A stretch of DNA of 64,000 bases from Bombella mellum (GTDB lineage: Bacteria; Pseudomonadota; Alphaproteobacteria; Acetobacterales; Acetobacteraceae), in assembly GCF_014048465.1 (NCBI RefSeq), contig NZ_PDLY01000007.1:1-64000 (forward strand), read 5' to 3'. The notes under the pieces are model-generated. The model saw nothing but the letters and a program-made list of their open reading frames with translations, made no database searches and was not told the DNA's origin. Made by a program: the position numbers and the translations under genes. Every line of letters starts with the position of its first letter. Position 1 is the stretch's first letter. This document shows positions 45,337 through 55,610 of the stretch, one piece after another.

Positions 45337-47294
45337 CAGGCCCCGACCTTGCCATCAAGTGCCTTGCGGGCCAGATCGGCGATGTGACGGGCGGTCAGGC
45401 CTGCTTCCTCGTACTGGGCCGCAGGGGTGTTGTGGTCGATCCATGTATCCGGCAGGGCCATGGGGCGGAAACGGACCTGATCGAGCAGGCCTGTTTCGGC
45501 CAGATGCTGCACCACCTGCGTGCTGAACCCACCCGGTGCGCCATCCTCGATGGTGATGAAGACCCTGTGCTGGCGGGCCAGGGATTCGATCAGCGCACTG
45601 TCAACGGGCTTGGCGAAGCGGGCATCGGCCACGGTGACGGCAATGCCATCCTCGGCCAGCGTCTCGGCGGCCTTCAGGGCCTCGTGCAGGCGGGGGCCGA
45701 GAGCCAGGATGGCCACGCCTTCCCCTTCGGAGGAGTGGACAATGCGGCCCTTGCCGATTTCCAGAATTTCCCCTTCATCAGGGAGCTTCTGGCCCAGACC
45801 GGCCCCGCGGGGGTAGCGCAGGGCGATTGGTCCGCTGTCATGCGCCCACGCCGTGGCCGTCATGTGAAGCAGCTCCACTTCGTCAGATGGGGCCATGACC
45901 GTCATGTTGGGCAGGCAGCAGAGATAGTTCAGGTCAAAGGACCCTGCATGGGTTGCGCCGTCAGCACCGACAAGCCCGGCCCGGTCCACGGCAAAGCGGA
46001 CGGGCAGGTTCTGGAGGGCCACGTCGTGCATGACCTGGTCATAGGCCCGCTGGAGGAAGGTGGAGTAGATGGCGCAGAAGGGGCGCATCCCTTCGCTGGC
46101 GATCCCGGCGGCAAAGGTCACGGCGTGCTGCTCGGCAATGCCGACGTCAAAATAGCGGTCAGGATGCTGCTGGGCCATCTTGTCCAGCCCGGTGCCGGAT
46201 GGCATGGCCGCCGTGATGGCGACGACCCTGTCATCCTGGTTGGCCCGGTGGAGCAGCTCACGGGAGAAAACGTCCGTGTAGGTGGGGGGACCGGCGGGGG
46301 CTTTCTGCTGCTTGCCGGTTTCCACGTCGAAGCGGGCGACGGCATGGTATTTGTCACCGGCGGCTTCGGCAGGCTTGTAGCCACGGCCTTTCTCGGTGAT
46401 GACGTGCAGCAGGACGGGTCCCTTGTCCTCGGCATCCCGCAGGTTGCGGAGAATGGGGACGAGCTGGTGCATGTCATGCCCGTCCACCGGGCCGATGTAG
46501 TAGAAGCCCAGTTCCTCGAACAGCGTGCCACCGGTGATCATGCCACGGGCATATTCCTCGGCCCGCTTGGCCGTGCGCTCGATGCGGGAGGGCAGCCGCT
46601 TGGCCAGCTTGCCCGCCATATCCCGCAGGGTGAGGAAGCGGCGGGATGTCATCAGGCGGCTGAGATAGTTGGACATGGCCCCGACAGGCGGCGCAATGGA
46701 CATCTCATTGTCATTCAGGATGACGATGAGCCGCTCCGCCCCCTTGCCGCCCATGGCCCCGGCATTGTTCATGGCTTCATAGGCCATGCCGGCGGAGATG
46801 GACCCGTCCCCGATGACGGAAATGACGTTCCGTTCCCGGTAGGAAGGATGGTCCTCCGCATAGAGGTGGTGGGCAACGGCCATGCCCAGTCCGGCGGAGA
46901 TGGACGTGGAGGAATGGGCTGCGCCGAAGGGGTCGTAGGGGCTCTCGGACCGGCGGGTGAAGCCGGAGAGACCGCCCGGCTGGCGCAGCGTGCGGATCTG
47001 CTCACGGCGGCCGGTCAGGATCTTGTGCGGATAGGCCTGATGGCCGACATCCCAGATCACCCGGTCATCCGGCGTGTTGAACACCGCATGGAGGGCGACC
47101 GTCAGCTCGACCACGCCGAGGGAGGCACCCAGATGCCCTCCCGTGGTGGAAACCGCATTGATGGTCTCCGAGCGGAGTTCCTCTGCCAGGGTGGTGAGCT
47201 GCTCGATGGACAGGTTCTTCATGTCCGCCGGTACGCTCACCCGGTCCAGCAGAGGATAACGGCCCAGGGTAGGGATGGAGGAAGACGTGCTCAT
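45336..47294 (-). CDS. dxs: 1-deoxy-D-xylulose-5-phosphate synthase
   Basis: Encodes 652 residues from ATG 47294 (AGGAA upstream). Thiamine-diphosphate enzyme; condenses pyruvate and glyceraldehyde-3-phosphate, the first step of the MEP isoprenoid pathway that also feeds hopanoids and quinones. TPP-binding motif: [20 protein letters not shown]. Others: [32 protein letters not shown], and the transketolase-type C-terminal half ([16 protein letters not shown]). Lies six bases after ispA: xseB-ispA-dxs is a classic cluster. Confidence 0.97.
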   Translation of the reverse strand: MSTSSSIPTLGRYPLLDRVSVPADMKNLSIEQLTTLAEELRSETINAVSTTGGHLGASLGVVELTVALHAVFNTPDDRVIWDVGHQAYPHKILTGRREQIRTLRQPGGLSGFTRRSESPYDPFGAAHSSTSISAGLGMAVAHHLYAEDHPSYRERNVISVIGDGSISAGMAYEAMNNAGAMGGKGAERLIVILNDNEMSIAPPVGAMSNYLSRLMTSRRFLTLRDMAGKLAKRLPSRIERTAKRAEEYARGMITGGTLFEELGFYYIGPVDGHDMHQLVPILRNLRDAEDKGPVLLHVITEKGRGYKPAEAAGDKYHAVARFDVETGKQQKAPAGPPTYTDVFSRELLHRANQDDRVVAITAAMPSGTGLDKMAQQHPDRYFDVGIAEQHAVTFAAGIASEGMRPFCAIYSTFLQRAYDQVMHDVALQNLPVRFAVDRAGLVGADGATHAGSFDLNYLCCLPNMTVMAPSDEVELLHMTATAWAHDSGPIALRYPRGAGLGQKLPDEGEILEIGKGRIVHSSEGEGVAILALGPRLHEALKAAETLAEDGIAVTVADARFAKPVDSALIESLARQHRVFITIEDGAPGGFSTQVVQHLAETGLLDQVRFRPMALPDTWIDHNTPAAQYEEAGLTARHIADLARKALDGKVGA

Positions 47295-47300
47295 GGACAA

Positions 47301-48209
47301 TCAGTTCCTGCGTTCAACGAAATAATCAGCGAGGGCACGGAGCGTATCCGCACGGGGACCGAAGGAGGAAAGGGACTGGCGGGCCTGTTCGCTCAGGCGC
47401 AGGGCCTCCTTGCGGGCACCCTCGATGCCAAGCAGCGAGACATAGTTGGACTTGCAGGCATCCTCATCCTTGCCTGCCGTCTTGCCGAGTTCTTCCGTGC
47501 TGGCCGTGGTGTCCAGAATGTCGTCAGCGACCTGGAAGGCCGTGCCGAGATCGGCCCCATAGCGGATGATGGCCTCACGGCGTGGGTCACCGGCCCTGAG
47601 GCCAGCCAGAATGGCCCCTGCCTCCGCCGCATAGCGGATGAGGGCACCGGTCTTCATGGCATGAAGGCGTCTGACCTTCTCGAGAGGCAGGGCCTTGCCT
47701 TCGCCCCGGATGTCGATGACCTGGCCGCCCACCATGCCCGCACTGCCGGAGGCACGGGCCAGTGCCAGTGCCAGCTCGGCCCGGATGGCGGGGTCCGCAC
47801 TCGTGGCGTCTTCCAGCAGGACCTCGAAGGCACTGGTCTGGAGGGCGTCACCGGCCAGGATGGCGAAGGCCTCATTGAATTTCTTGTGGGTGGAGGGCTG
47901 CCCCCGGCGGAGGTCATCATCATCCATGGCAGGCAGGTCGTCATGGACGAGAGAATAGGCGTGCAGGAACTCGACGGAGGCGGCCACACGCAGGGCGGCC
48001 TCACGAGGTGCCCCGAACAGGGCGGCTGTTTCCAGCACGAGGAAGCCACGTAGACGCTTGCCGCCATTCAGGGCGGCGTAGCGCATGGCCTCGAGCAGCA
48101 GGGACTCATCACCCGGCACCAGCGGCAGGAGGGCATCGATGCTGGCTTCGATGTCACGACAGGCCTGACGTAGGGCTTCCTTGAGGGAGAGGGCAGGGCT
48201 GTCGGTCAT
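47301..48209 (-). CDS. ispA: Farnesyl (polyprenyl) diphosphate synthase
   Basis: Encodes 302 residues; the start at 48209 follows AAGGAGACC and agrees with the family, unlike the longer frame to 48305. Condenses isopentenyl and dimethylallyl diphosphates to farnesyl diphosphate. First aspartate-rich motif: HDDLPAMDDDDLRRG; second: ADDILD. Also GGKRLRGFLVLETAAL and GQVIDIRGEGK. Between xseB (49 bases upstream) and dxs. Confidence 0.95.
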   Translation of the reverse strand: MTDSPALSLKEALRQACRDIEASIDALLPLVPGDESLLLEAMRYAALNGGKRLRGFLVLETAALFGAPREAALRVAASVEFLHAYSLVHDDLPAMDDDDLRRGQPSTHKKFNEAFAILAGDALQTSAFEVLLEDATSADPAIRAELALALARASGSAGMVGGQVIDIRGEGKALPLEKVRRLHAMKTGALIRYAAEAGAILAGLRAGDPRREAIIRYGADLGTAFQVADDILDTTASTEELGKTAGKDEDACKSNYVSLLGIEGARKEALRLSEQARQSLSSFGPRADTLRALADYFVERRN

Positions 48210-48258
48210 TGAAAGGTCTCCTTGGTGGGGGGCTGGGTCATCTGTGGGCAGGGCGTCA

Positions 48259-48636
48259 TCAGAACGGAATCCCGTCATCCAGCTCCGGGGAGGTCTGGCC
48301 TCCATTCTGGGGGGCGTGCCTGGTTCCGGTGGCGGCCCTGCGGCGGCGGGGTGCGGGTGTGGCCCTGTCTGCCGCCGTTCCCAGCTCCTCTTCGGAAAGG
48401 GAACCGTCAGCCTTCTGGACGATGGCCTTCACGCGCATTTCCGCCTCACCCAGACGCTTCTCACAGTGGCGGCGCAGGGCTGCTCCCCGCTCGTAGGCGG
48501 AGATGGCGTCTTCCAGCTTCATCTGGCCACTTTCCAGTCCACGCACGATCTGCTCAAGCTCGGCAAGAGCATTCTCGAAGGAAAGCTGATGGAGCGGTGT
48601 GGTCTGTGTCGTACGAGATGTCGTAGGGTCGGGCAT
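48259..48636 (-). CDS. xseB: Exodeoxyribonuclease VII small subunit
   Basis: Encodes 125 residues from ATG 48636. The XseB core FENALAELEQIVRGLESGQM, LEDAISAYERGAALRRHCEK and LGEAEMRVKAIVQ covers residues 18-75. The C-terminal 45 residues are a basic, Pro/Thr-rich tail longer than usual. Works with XseA to degrade single-stranded DNA. First gene of the xseB-ispA-dxs-tlyA run. The 283 bases upstream show no gene. Confidence 0.92.
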   Translation of the reverse strand: MPDPTTSRTTQTTPLHQLSFENALAELEQIVRGLESGQMKLEDAISAYERGAALRRHCEKRLGEAEMRVKAIVQKADGSLSEEELGTAADRATPAPRRRRAATGTRHAPQNGGQTSPELDDGIPF

Positions 48637-48919
48637 GAACCATCCAGCCGGTGTCAGATCATGAAACTTACAGGGCATTACAGGGATACAGAGATTTTTT
48701 CCAGCCCTCATCCTGCCTGTTTGGAAAGATCACGGAGTGTCGCAAAGCTTTTCAGGTCACCGGCAACCCTCCCTGAAGGGTTCTGCCGGGGCCATCAGGA
48801 TGTATCTGTCGTACGTTTTCTTTAAGACCTGCTACGCCCGATCACATAACAGAGAAAAGTGATGACAAGGTTAACGGTGATAGATGTGGCCTTACATGAG
48901 GGGGCGACCGGCCGTCCCG

Positions 48920-50314
48920 TCAGTGTTTCCAGTCGTGGAAAAGCCGGTGCAGCAGCGGCGTGAAGAGGGTGCTGGCTTCCTCGGCAGGGAGCTGGGCATA
49001 CAGCGCACCGACCACGGAAGGTGAAATCCAGCGGCTCTTCCTTATGGCCTCATGCAGACCGGCCGCCGTGAGGCCGTGGACGGTGAAGTGCCGGAGGGCT
49101 TCTTCCATCGTGTCCGGCCTGAAGATGAGGGGAGTTTCTGCGGGAGCGAGGGTCAGGGGGTTGCCGTCAGGAAGGGGCAGCCCCGTCGGAAGAAGGACAA
49201 GTTTCACGGTACCGTCTTCCTGTTCCTGAACCCGTATGGGCAGGCAGTCCAGCAGGGTCGGGAAGTAGGTGGAGGCGGGAGCTCCTGCCGGGAGGTAGGG
49301 ACGGCCCGAGGGCTGTTCCGTATGCAGCCAGGCCCGGGTCTTCATCTCGGGAAATGGATCATCAGGTCTGACGAGACAGAGGGGGATGAGGTTGCCGTCG
49401 GTCTCCATCTCTCTCGCCGAATAGAAGCCGAGCGTGCCAGCTTCCCTGTTCAGGGCCATCTTCCGGTCCTGGCGGTATAGATGGAACCGTCTGAAATGGT
49501 GGGCCGTTTCGGTAAGGGGGGCGGCAGATATGGGGGCCGGGGCCTGCCCGTTCTGTATGGCGTAACAGGCCCCCACGATCAACCCCTGCAGGATGTGGGC
49601 ACTGATGTCCAGCGTCTGTGGCAGGAGGGCCTGCCCCTTGTCGAACCGCTGGTCATTACGGTCATAATAGCGGCGGGCCTGAGGAGTCTGGCTGCTGGCG
49701 GCAGCGTCATGCAGGATGCGGCCGGAACTCCAGTCCGGCGGAGACTGGATATGGGCAAAAGGGTCGGGCAGGCCCTGCCGGGCCGAAGGGCGGAAAAAGA
49801 CCCTCGTCACCCGGCTGTCGGGAAAGGTCTCCGGGGCGTGGGTCAGGAAAAGGGCCCGTGGGTGGGCCATCTGACCGTCAAAATGCTGGTGGGTCCATCG
49901 TCCCAGGCCCGTCAGGCACCAGTTGACCGGGACATGGGTGGCCCGCTGGAAGGATTCCGGCCCCATGCGGGCGGCCATGCCGGTGAAGAAGCCGTTCACG
50001 GACCGGGAGCCGGGCAGGAAATACTCGTCCACGGCCAGCTGGATGATCCAGTCGAAATGCCGTCCTTCCTGCTGGATCATCCGCAGCTGGGCGTTGTGGT
50101 GGCGTTGCAGGCGGTCCGTTTCCTGCTGATCGGTGGCCAGAAGGCGGATGTCGTAGTTCCGGGCAGCCTGGGTCAGGATGTCCTGGCTGCCATCGGTGGA
50201 GTGGTCGTCACAGATGAGGAGAGCCGAGAAACCCGCTGCCACATGGTGGGCGATCCACCAGCCGAGCCTGTTTGCCTCATTGTGGATGCAGAGAAGGGCG
50301 GCTGTCCGAACCAT
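48920..50314 (-). CDS. Glycosyltransferase family 2-like protein
   Basis: Encodes 464 residues. The N-terminus (AALLCIHNEANRLGWWIAHH, ICDDHSTDGSQDIL) and FDWIIQLAVDEYFLPG carry the HNE, D-x-S-x-D-G and D-E-x-x features of the Glyco_tranf_2_4 (PF13704) type. These are retaining-fold GT-A domains often linked to surface polysaccharides. The C-terminal 200 residues have no recognised domain. It begins three bases after lepA stops and is probably co-transcribed. Acceptor and donor unknown. Confidence 0.75.
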   Translation of the reverse strand: MVRTAALLCIHNEANRLGWWIAHHVAAGFSALLICDDHSTDGSQDILTQAARNYDIRLLATDQQETDRLQRHHNAQLRMIQQEGRHFDWIIQLAVDEYFLPGSRSVNGFFTGMAARMGPESFQRATHVPVNWCLTGLGRWTHQHFDGQMAHPRALFLTHAPETFPDSRVTRVFFRPSARQGLPDPFAHIQSPPDWSSGRILHDAAASSQTPQARRYYDRNDQRFDKGQALLPQTLDISAHILQGLIVGACYAIQNGQAPAPISAAPLTETAHHFRRFHLYRQDRKMALNREAGTLGFYSAREMETDGNLIPLCLVRPDDPFPEMKTRAWLHTEQPSGRPYLPAGAPASTYFPTLLDCLPIRVQEQEDGTVKLVLLPTGLPLPDGNPLTLAPAETPLIFRPDTMEEALRHFTVHGLTAAGLHEAIRKSRWISPSVVGALYAQLPAEEASTLFTPLLHRLFHDWKH

Positions 50315-50317
50315 GGG

Positions 50318-52120
50318 TCAGTCCATTTTCAGGGCGGCGAGGAAGGCACTCTGCGGTATCTCGACCTTGCCGAACTGCCTCATGCGTTTCTTGCCTTCCT
50401 TCTGCTTTTCCAGCAGCTTGCGTTTACGGGAAATGTCACCACCATAACATTTGGCCGTCACGTCCTTGGAGAGGGCACCCAGCGTCTCACGGGCGATCAC
50501 CTTGGAGCCGATGGAGGCCTGAATGGCGATCTTGAAGAGCTGGCGGGGGATGAGGTCTTTCAGCTTGGCGCAGATGGCCCGGCCCCGTGTCTCGGCCACG
50601 GTACGGTGGGCGATGAAGGCCAGGGCATCCACCGGCTCGTGATTGACGAGGATGGAGATGCGGACCAGATCGCTCTCCTCGTAACCATCCATCTGATACT
50701 CGAAGGAGGCATAGCCCCGGGTGAGGGATTTCAGACGGTCATAGAAGTCGAAGACCACCTCGTTGAGGGGCAGGCGGTACACGACCATGGCCCGGTCCCC
50801 GACATAGGTCAGGTCGATCTGGACGCCACGACGTTCCGTGCAGAGGGTGAGGACGGACCCCAGATATTCGTCCCGCACGAGGATGGAGGCCTTGATCCAC
50901 GGCTCTTCGATATAGTCGATCTTGCTGATCTCCGGCATGTCGGCCGGGTTGTGCAGCTCTTCGACCTCGCCGTTGTTCATGTGCATCTTGTACACGACGG
51001 AGGGAGCGGTGGCGATGAGGTCCAGATTGAACTCACGGGAGAGACGCTCCTGGATGATCTCCAGATGCAGCAGCCCGAGGAACCCGCAGCGGAACCCGAA
51101 CCCGAGGGCGGCCGAGGTTTCCGCCTCGAAATGGAAGGAGGCGTCATTGAGCCGCAGCTTGCCGAGACTGGTGCGCAGCTTGTCGAAATCGTCCGCATCG
51201 ACGGGGAAGAGGCCACACCAGACGACCGGTATGGAGGGCTTGAAGCCGGGCAGGGCCTTTTCCGCCGGGCGGTTGTCCAGCGTGATGGTGTCACCGACAT
51301 TGCAGTCCGCCACGGTCTTGATGGCGGCATTGATGTAGCCCATCTCCCCCGGGCCGAGGGAGTCGACGGGCTGCATCTTGGGCAGGAACACGCCGACCTG
51401 ATCGACATGATAGGTCGCCCCGGTCTGCATCATGCGGATCTTGTCGCCCCGCTTCAGGCGGCCTTCCTTGATGCGGACGAGAATGATGACGCCGAGATAG
51501 CTGTCATACCAGCTGTCCACCAGCAGCCCCTGAAGGGGAGCCTCGGCATCCCCCCTGGGGGCGGGCAGACGCTGGACGAGGGCTTCCAGCACGCCCTCGA
51601 TGTTCAGGCCCGTCTTGGCACTGATCTCCACGGCATCATCCGCCGGGATGCCGACCACCTCCTCGATCTGGGCACGGACACGCTCCGGCTCGGCGGCCGG
51701 GAGGTCAATCTTGTTGAGGACGGGGACGATCTCATGGTTGGCATCAATCGCCTGATAGACGTTGGCCAGGGTCTGCGCTTCGACGCCCTGTGAGGCATCC
51801 ACGACCAGCAGGGACCCTTCGCAGGCGGCGAGGGAACGGCTGACCTCATAGGCGAAGTCCACGTGGCCAGGCGTGTCCATGAGGTTGAGAGTATAGACGT
51901 TGCCATCCTTGGCCGGATAGGTCAGCCGGACGGTCTGGGCCTTGATGGTGATGCCCCGCTCCTGCTCCAGCTCCATGGAATCGAGAACCTGCCCCTTCAT
52001 TTCACGGGCGGTCAGGGCACCGCAGGCTTCGATCAGCCGGTCCGCCAGTGTCGATTTGCCATGGTCGATATGGGCGATGATGGAGAAATTGCGGATGAGG
52101 TGAAGCGGTGTGTCGGTCAT
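50318..52120 (-). CDS. lepA: Elongation factor 4 (LepA)
   Basis: Encodes 600 residues, the standard LepA length. GTPase that back-translocates or remodels ribosomes under ionic stress. G1 AHIDHGKST, switch I with [10 protein letters not shown]3 [12 protein letters not shown]4 NKIDLPAA. The C-terminal LepA-specific domain is present: [20 protein letters not shown] and [20 protein letters not shown]. Downstream of the Mot-like triad and upstream of the glycosyltransferase on the same strand. Confidence 0.97.
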   Translation of the reverse strand: MTDTPLHLIRNFSIIAHIDHGKSTLADRLIEACGALTAREMKGQVLDSMELEQERGITIKAQTVRLTYPAKDGNVYTLNLMDTPGHVDFAYEVSRSLAACEGSLLVVDASQGVEAQTLANVYQAIDANHEIVPVLNKIDLPAAEPERVRAQIEEVVGIPADDAVEISAKTGLNIEGVLEALVQRLPAPRGDAEAPLQGLLVDSWYDSYLGVIILVRIKEGRLKRGDKIRMMQTGATYHVDQVGVFLPKMQPVDSLGPGEMGYINAAIKTVADCNVGDTITLDNRPAEKALPGFKPSIPVVWCGLFPVDADDFDKLRTSLGKLRLNDASFHFEAETSAALGFGFRCGFLGLLHLEIIQERLSREFNLDLIATAPSVVYKMHMNNGEVEELHNPADMPEISKIDYIEEPWIKASILVRDEYLGSVLTLCTERRGVQIDLTYVGDRAMVVYRLPLNEVVFDFYDRLKSLTRGYASFEYQMDGYEESDLVRISILVNHEPVDALAFIAHRTVAETRGRAICAKLKDLIPRQLFKIAIQASIGSKVIARETLGALSKDVTAKCYGGDISRKRKLLEKQKEGKKRMRQFGKVEIPQSAFLAALKMD

Positions 52121-52202
52121 GACGCCCTAATTAGGTGATTCTGGAGGTTCTGTCAGCAGGGAGGCGGGGAGGGGCAGGCCTGTCCCGGCCCCTCCCGGTG
52201 GA

Positions 52203-53171
52203 TCAACGGTCTGTCAGGCGGAATTCGATTCGCCTGTTGCGGGCCAGAGCCTCGGGACTCGTTCCGGTGTCCAGGGGCTGGTAGCCGGAGAAGGCCGTGG
52301 CGGCGATGTGATGCGGGTCTATCCCGTTGGCGATCAGCGTCTTGACGACGGTGATGGCACGGGCCGAGGACAGCTCCCAGTTGCTCGGGAAGGTCGAGCG
52401 GATGGGCTGGCGGTCCGCATGGCCATCGACACGCAGAATCCACGGCACGTCAGACGGAATGGTGGCCGCAACCTCCCGGAACGTGCGGGCCAGCGTGAGA
52501 ATCTGCTTCTGCCCTGTCGGTGTGAGGGTTGCGCTGCCGCTGGGGAACAGGATCTCGGACTGGAAGACGAAGCGGTCCCCGACGACGGCAATGCCGGACT
52601 GGCCCTTCAGGATGTCCCGCAGCCTGCCAAAGAATTCGGACCGGTAACGCTGAAGCTGGTTGACCTTGTCGGCCAGGGCGATGTTGAGTTTCTGCCCCAG
52701 CTCGGAGATGCGGGCATCCTTGTCCGCCTCATTCTTCTTTTCCATGTCCAGCGTGGAGGAGATGGCCTGAAGCTGGCGGGTCAGCTCCGTGACCTGTGAG
52801 GACAGGTCGGCGATGCTGCCAAGCTGTGCGCCTTCAATTTCCTTCGCATGATTCTGGGCATCATCCAGCTGGTGCTGCCTGTCATCCAGCTGACTCCGGA
52901 GCGAGGAGACCAGGGCACGCTGTTCCTGTTCGGCACTGCTAAGCGTTTTCACCCGGGCCTCACTGAGGGACAGCATGTTGCTGAGATGGCTGAGTTCCCC
53001 TTTCAGGCTTTCCAGCGCATGTTCCCTCTGGGTGACGGCGGCGGAGAGGAATTCCTGCCCCAGCACGAAGACGAGCAGCACGAAGGTGACCACCATCAGC
53101 AGGGAGGAGAGGGCGTCCACATAGCCCGGCCAGGCGTTGATCGCACCGGAACGATGGCGGCGGCGGGCCAT
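52203..53171 (-). CDS. MotB/OmpA-like peptidoglycan-binding stator protein
   Basis: Encodes 322 residues. A basic N-terminus is followed by Asp19 just before a single membrane helix (SLLMVVTFVLLVFVLGQEFL, about 22-41); Asp19 is placed like the proton-binding Asp of MotB. Residues 45-165 form a coiled coil; 185-320 are an OmpA-like peptidoglycan-binding domain (FQSEILFPSGSATLTPTGQK, VDGHADRQPI, SSARAITVVKTLIANGI, ARNRRIEFRLTD). It starts two bases after the MotA/ExbB-like gene stops, so the two surely act as one ion-driven complex. No flagellar genes are nearby, so the driven process is unknown. Confidence 0.85.
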   Translation of the reverse strand: MARRRHRSGAINAWPGYVDALSSLLMVVTFVLLVFVLGQEFLSAAVTQREHALESLKGELSHLSNMLSLSEARVKTLSSAEQEQRALVSSLRSQLDDRQHQLDDAQNHAKEIEGAQLGSIADLSSQVTELTRQLQAISSTLDMEKKNEADKDARISELGQKLNIALADKVNQLQRYRSEFFGRLRDILKGQSGIAVVGDRFVFQSEILFPSGSATLTPTGQKQILTLARTFREVAATIPSDVPWILRVDGHADRQPIRSTFPSNWELSSARAITVVKTLIANGIDPHHIAATAFSGYQPLDTGTSPEALARNRRIEFRLTDR

Positions 53172-53173
53172 GG

Positions 53174-54793
53174 TCAGCCCTCCTCACGCCGTACGGCGTG
53201 GGCTGGCTTTTCCTCCCTGGCCAGCCTGACGATGTCCTGACGTAGGCCGAGCAGCTGCCGGTCCATGTCCTGGAGAAGCTGCGTGACGGCCGGGTCTTCA
53301 AAATGACGCTGGCTCACGCTCCGGCTCAGGGACTGCATGGCCTGCACCGTCGCCTGGCTCCCTTCCTCCAGCCGCAGGAGGGTCGCCTGGAGGTGGGAGA
53401 GGTCTGGTGTCCTGTCATGGTCGCGGCGAAGATGGTCGCTGATTTCCGTCAGCCTCTCGATGATGGTGGCCCGCTGGCTTTCACGGATGGACGCATCCTC
53501 ACGGCTGTGACGGAGATTCTCGCTGATCTCCGTCAGGCTGTCGATGATGGCGGCCTGTTCCTCGACGATGCTTTCATCGGTGCGGAGATGGTCGCTGATT
53601 TCCGTCAGCTTGCGGATGATGGCGGCCTGGCCCTTGCGGAGCTCCTCATCTTGGGACGGGGCCGCCGTCTCACGGTGGTGGAGCAGGGACTCGCTGATCC
53701 GTGTCAGTCTTTCCATGAGGGACCCCTGTCCTTCACGGAGGGTGGTGGCCGGGGAGGCTGCCGCCTGGTTCTTCTGGAGCAGGGTGCTGATGTCCGTCAG
53801 CCTGTCGAGAATGGCCGTCTGACCCTTGTGCAGGAGTGTGTCTCCCTGATGGGTGGAGGCTCCTCCGAGCTTGTGGATGCTGTCATTCAGCGTACGCAGC
53901 CCGAGGGCGACCCTGGCGTTGTTTTCCTCACTGGCCTCCATGATGCGGCGCAGCATCGTGATGTTCTGCTGGAGCAGGGCGACATTTTCCGTCGTGAGCC
54001 GCATGAAGTCCTGCACCCGTGGCAGCCAGGCACCCATGGCGGCACTGTCCTCCTGCGGGAGAGAAGAGCTTTCACCGGCCTCTCCCTGAGGCGCATCAAG
54101 GAAGGTCTGGTCGGCCAGCCACTCCTCGATCTCATTGGCGAAGCGGTTCTGTGCCTGCCCGGATGTCAGGTCGAGGAAACCGAGGATGAGCGATCCGGCC
54201 AGACCGAACATGGAGGCCGAGAAGGCCGTGGACATGCCGCCCAGGGGTTTGACCAGCCCGCCCTTGATGTGGTCGAACATGGCGGTCAGGTCGGACCCGC
54301 CGGAGGGCATGGCACTGATGACATCAGCTACGGAGCGTACGGTCAGGATCAGCCCGTAGAACGTTCCAAGGAGACCGAGAAATACGAGAAGCTGCGTGAT
54401 GTAGCGGGAAATCTCGCGCCCTTCGTCCATGCGGGCCTCGAGGCTTTCCAGCATGGCCCGTGTGGTCTGGGTGGAGAAGGTGGGCGGAGGATTCTGGTCA
54501 CGCCGGGCACGGAGGACACGGGCCATGGGGGAGAGAAGGCGGGGAGGTTCCGGCACCTTCAGTCCGGCCCGTGGCTGCTTCAGTATGTTGACCCAGCGGA
54601 CTTCCGGGAAGAGGCGGATGGTCAGATGGATGTTCCACAGGATGCCAAGCAGCAGGATGGCGATGATGACGCCATCCAGCCCCGGATTGACCATGAAGGC
54701 ATGGACCAGCACACCCCGCAGGGAGAAGGCCAGCCCCAGGATGATCAGGAGAAAGACGATGATACGGACGAGATAGCGTGTCGGGCGTGTCAT
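53174..54793 (-). CDS. MotA/TolQ/ExbB-like proton channel protein with long repeat-bearing cytoplasmic tail
   Basis: Encodes 539 residues. Membrane helices at about 8-28, 40-58, 132-155 and 186-210; the channel core carries LLVFLGLLGTFYGLILTV and GGLVKPLGGMSTAFSASMFG, the MotA/ExbB signature. The tail (220-539) is predicted coiled coil. It holds five imperfect repeats of a GQ-x-x-I-x-x-x-LT-x-IS-x-x-L unit at residues 323-340, 353-371, 386-404, 412-428 and 438-456. Flanked in frame by an OmpA-like secreted protein (ATGA overlap) and the MotB-like partner. The long tail resembles ZorA of Zorya, but no zorC or zorD genes are present. Confidence 0.85.
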   Translation of the reverse strand: MTRPTRYLVRIIVFLLIILGLAFSLRGVLVHAFMVNPGLDGVIIAILLLGILWNIHLTIRLFPEVRWVNILKQPRAGLKVPEPPRLLSPMARVLRARRDQNPPPTFSTQTTRAMLESLEARMDEGREISRYITQLLVFLGLLGTFYGLILTVRSVADVISAMPSGGSDLTAMFDHIKGGLVKPLGGMSTAFSASMFGLAGSLILGFLDLTSGQAQNRFANEIEEWLADQTFLDAPQGEAGESSSLPQEDSAAMGAWLPRVQDFMRLTTENVALLQQNITMLRRIMEASEENNARVALGLRTLNDSIHKLGGASTHQGDTLLHKGQTAILDRLTDISTLLQKNQAAASPATTLREGQGSLMERLTRISESLLHHRETAAPSQDEELRKGQAAIIRKLTEISDHLRTDESIVEEQAAIIDSLTEISENLRHSREDASIRESQRATIIERLTEISDHLRRDHDRTPDLSHLQATLLRLEEGSQATVQAMQSLSRSVSQRHFEDPAVTQLLQDMDRQLLGLRQDIVRLAREEKPAHAVRREEG

Positions 54794-55512
54794 GGTGCCG
54801 TGTTTCCTTGTTCAGGGGCGTCTGAAGGGGCCGGGTTGGCTTCCGGGAGGATGTCCAGCCGGTCCGCCGGTGCCGTGTCGGTGCTGTCCGGTCGGCCTTG
54901 GGCAATGGGATAGATGCGTGTCGTGGCGATGCCCGCCTGCACCAGCAGGCTGCGCACGGCCAGGGCACGGGACAGGGCCAGCCGACGGGGCATGGAAACA
55001 TCATTGCCCGGCACTGTGGCATAACTGCGGAGGATGAGGCGTGTGTCCACCCGTGGCACCATGCCTTCCGCATAATGGCGGATGGCGTCCAGTGTGGTGG
55101 CGTTCATGGTGGTCCCGTTCGTGTCGAAGAGGACCCGCAGGGCGTCCGGTTCCAAAGGTTCCGTCCGGCTGTGGCTGTCCTTTTCAGGCTGGACCACGGC
55201 GGCGGGAACCGGCGGATGCAGGACGACCGGGAAATCGGGAGGCGTGATGACGGCGGGCTTCGGTGCCTCGGCCGGAATGTTGGGAACCCGCGTGTAGCCC
55301 GGTGGCGTGGGCGGCGGCGGGGGTGTCGTGTCACGATGGACCGGAGCGGCGGCCTGGCTGTGCCGGACGGTCTGATGGGGTGTCCCGTCTGGTGCGGCCT
55401 CGGGAAGGGCATCCAGATTGGTGGAGACCTGCGCCCATGCGACGGGAGCCGCAGGCCCCGCCAGAAGAGGCGCAGCAAGCAGGAAGGAGAGAAAAGCTGA
55501 CCGGTTCTTCAT
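54790..55512 (-). CDS. Secreted OmpA-like domain protein
   Basis: Encodes 240 residues. Signal peptide LSFLLAAPLLAGPAAPVAWA (cleavage after AWA), a Pro-rich linker with a run of prolines (about 65-115), then an OmpA-like fold (RVLFDTNGTTMNATTLDAIR, LILRSYATVPGND, ALSRALAVRSLLVQAGI, IYPIAQG). First gene of the triad; the ATGA overlap with the MotA-like gene couples translation. Probably a third, periplasmic part of the same machine. Some conserved peptidoglycan-contact residues (NxxLSxxRA) are altered to MPRRLALSRA. Confidence 0.75.
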   Translation of the reverse strand: MKNRSAFLSFLLAAPLLAGPAAPVAWAQVSTNLDALPEAAPDGTPHQTVRHSQAAAPVHRDTTPPPPPTPPGYTRVPNIPAEAPKPAVITPPDFPVVLHPPVPAAVVQPEKDSHSRTEPLEPDALRVLFDTNGTTMNATTLDAIRHYAEGMVPRVDTRLILRSYATVPGNDVSMPRRLALSRALAVRSLLVQAGIATTRIYPIAQGRPDSTDTAPADRLDILPEANPAPSDAPEQGNTAP

Positions 55513-55610
55513 GTCTGCATCCTAGGCGGGGGAGCTGCATCCTGCAATCTTTATGGCATCACCTTGCCGTTGAGGAGGCAGCTCCCTGTCCCTGCTGGAG
55601 AGGCGGGGCG

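Noticed and set aside
45270-48053. 927-codon plus-strand open frame opposite tlyA-dxs-ispA
   Set aside because: Mirror of three clear conserved genes; composition is Gly/His/Arg-rich shadow sequence with no domain.
48637-48919. tRNA or small RNA between xseB and the glycosyltransferase gene
   Set aside because: No cloverleaf or strong hairpin with T-tract was found by eye; left unannotated.
49481-51793. 770-codon plus-strand open frame opposite the glycosyltransferase gene and lepA
   Set aside because: Antisense shadow of conserved genes; no start signal.
52203-55512. Zorya anti-phage system
   Set aside because: MotA- and MotB-like genes are present, but no zorC, zorD or zorE genes flank them; neighbours are lepA and suhB. 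Kept as an unassigned envelope motor.
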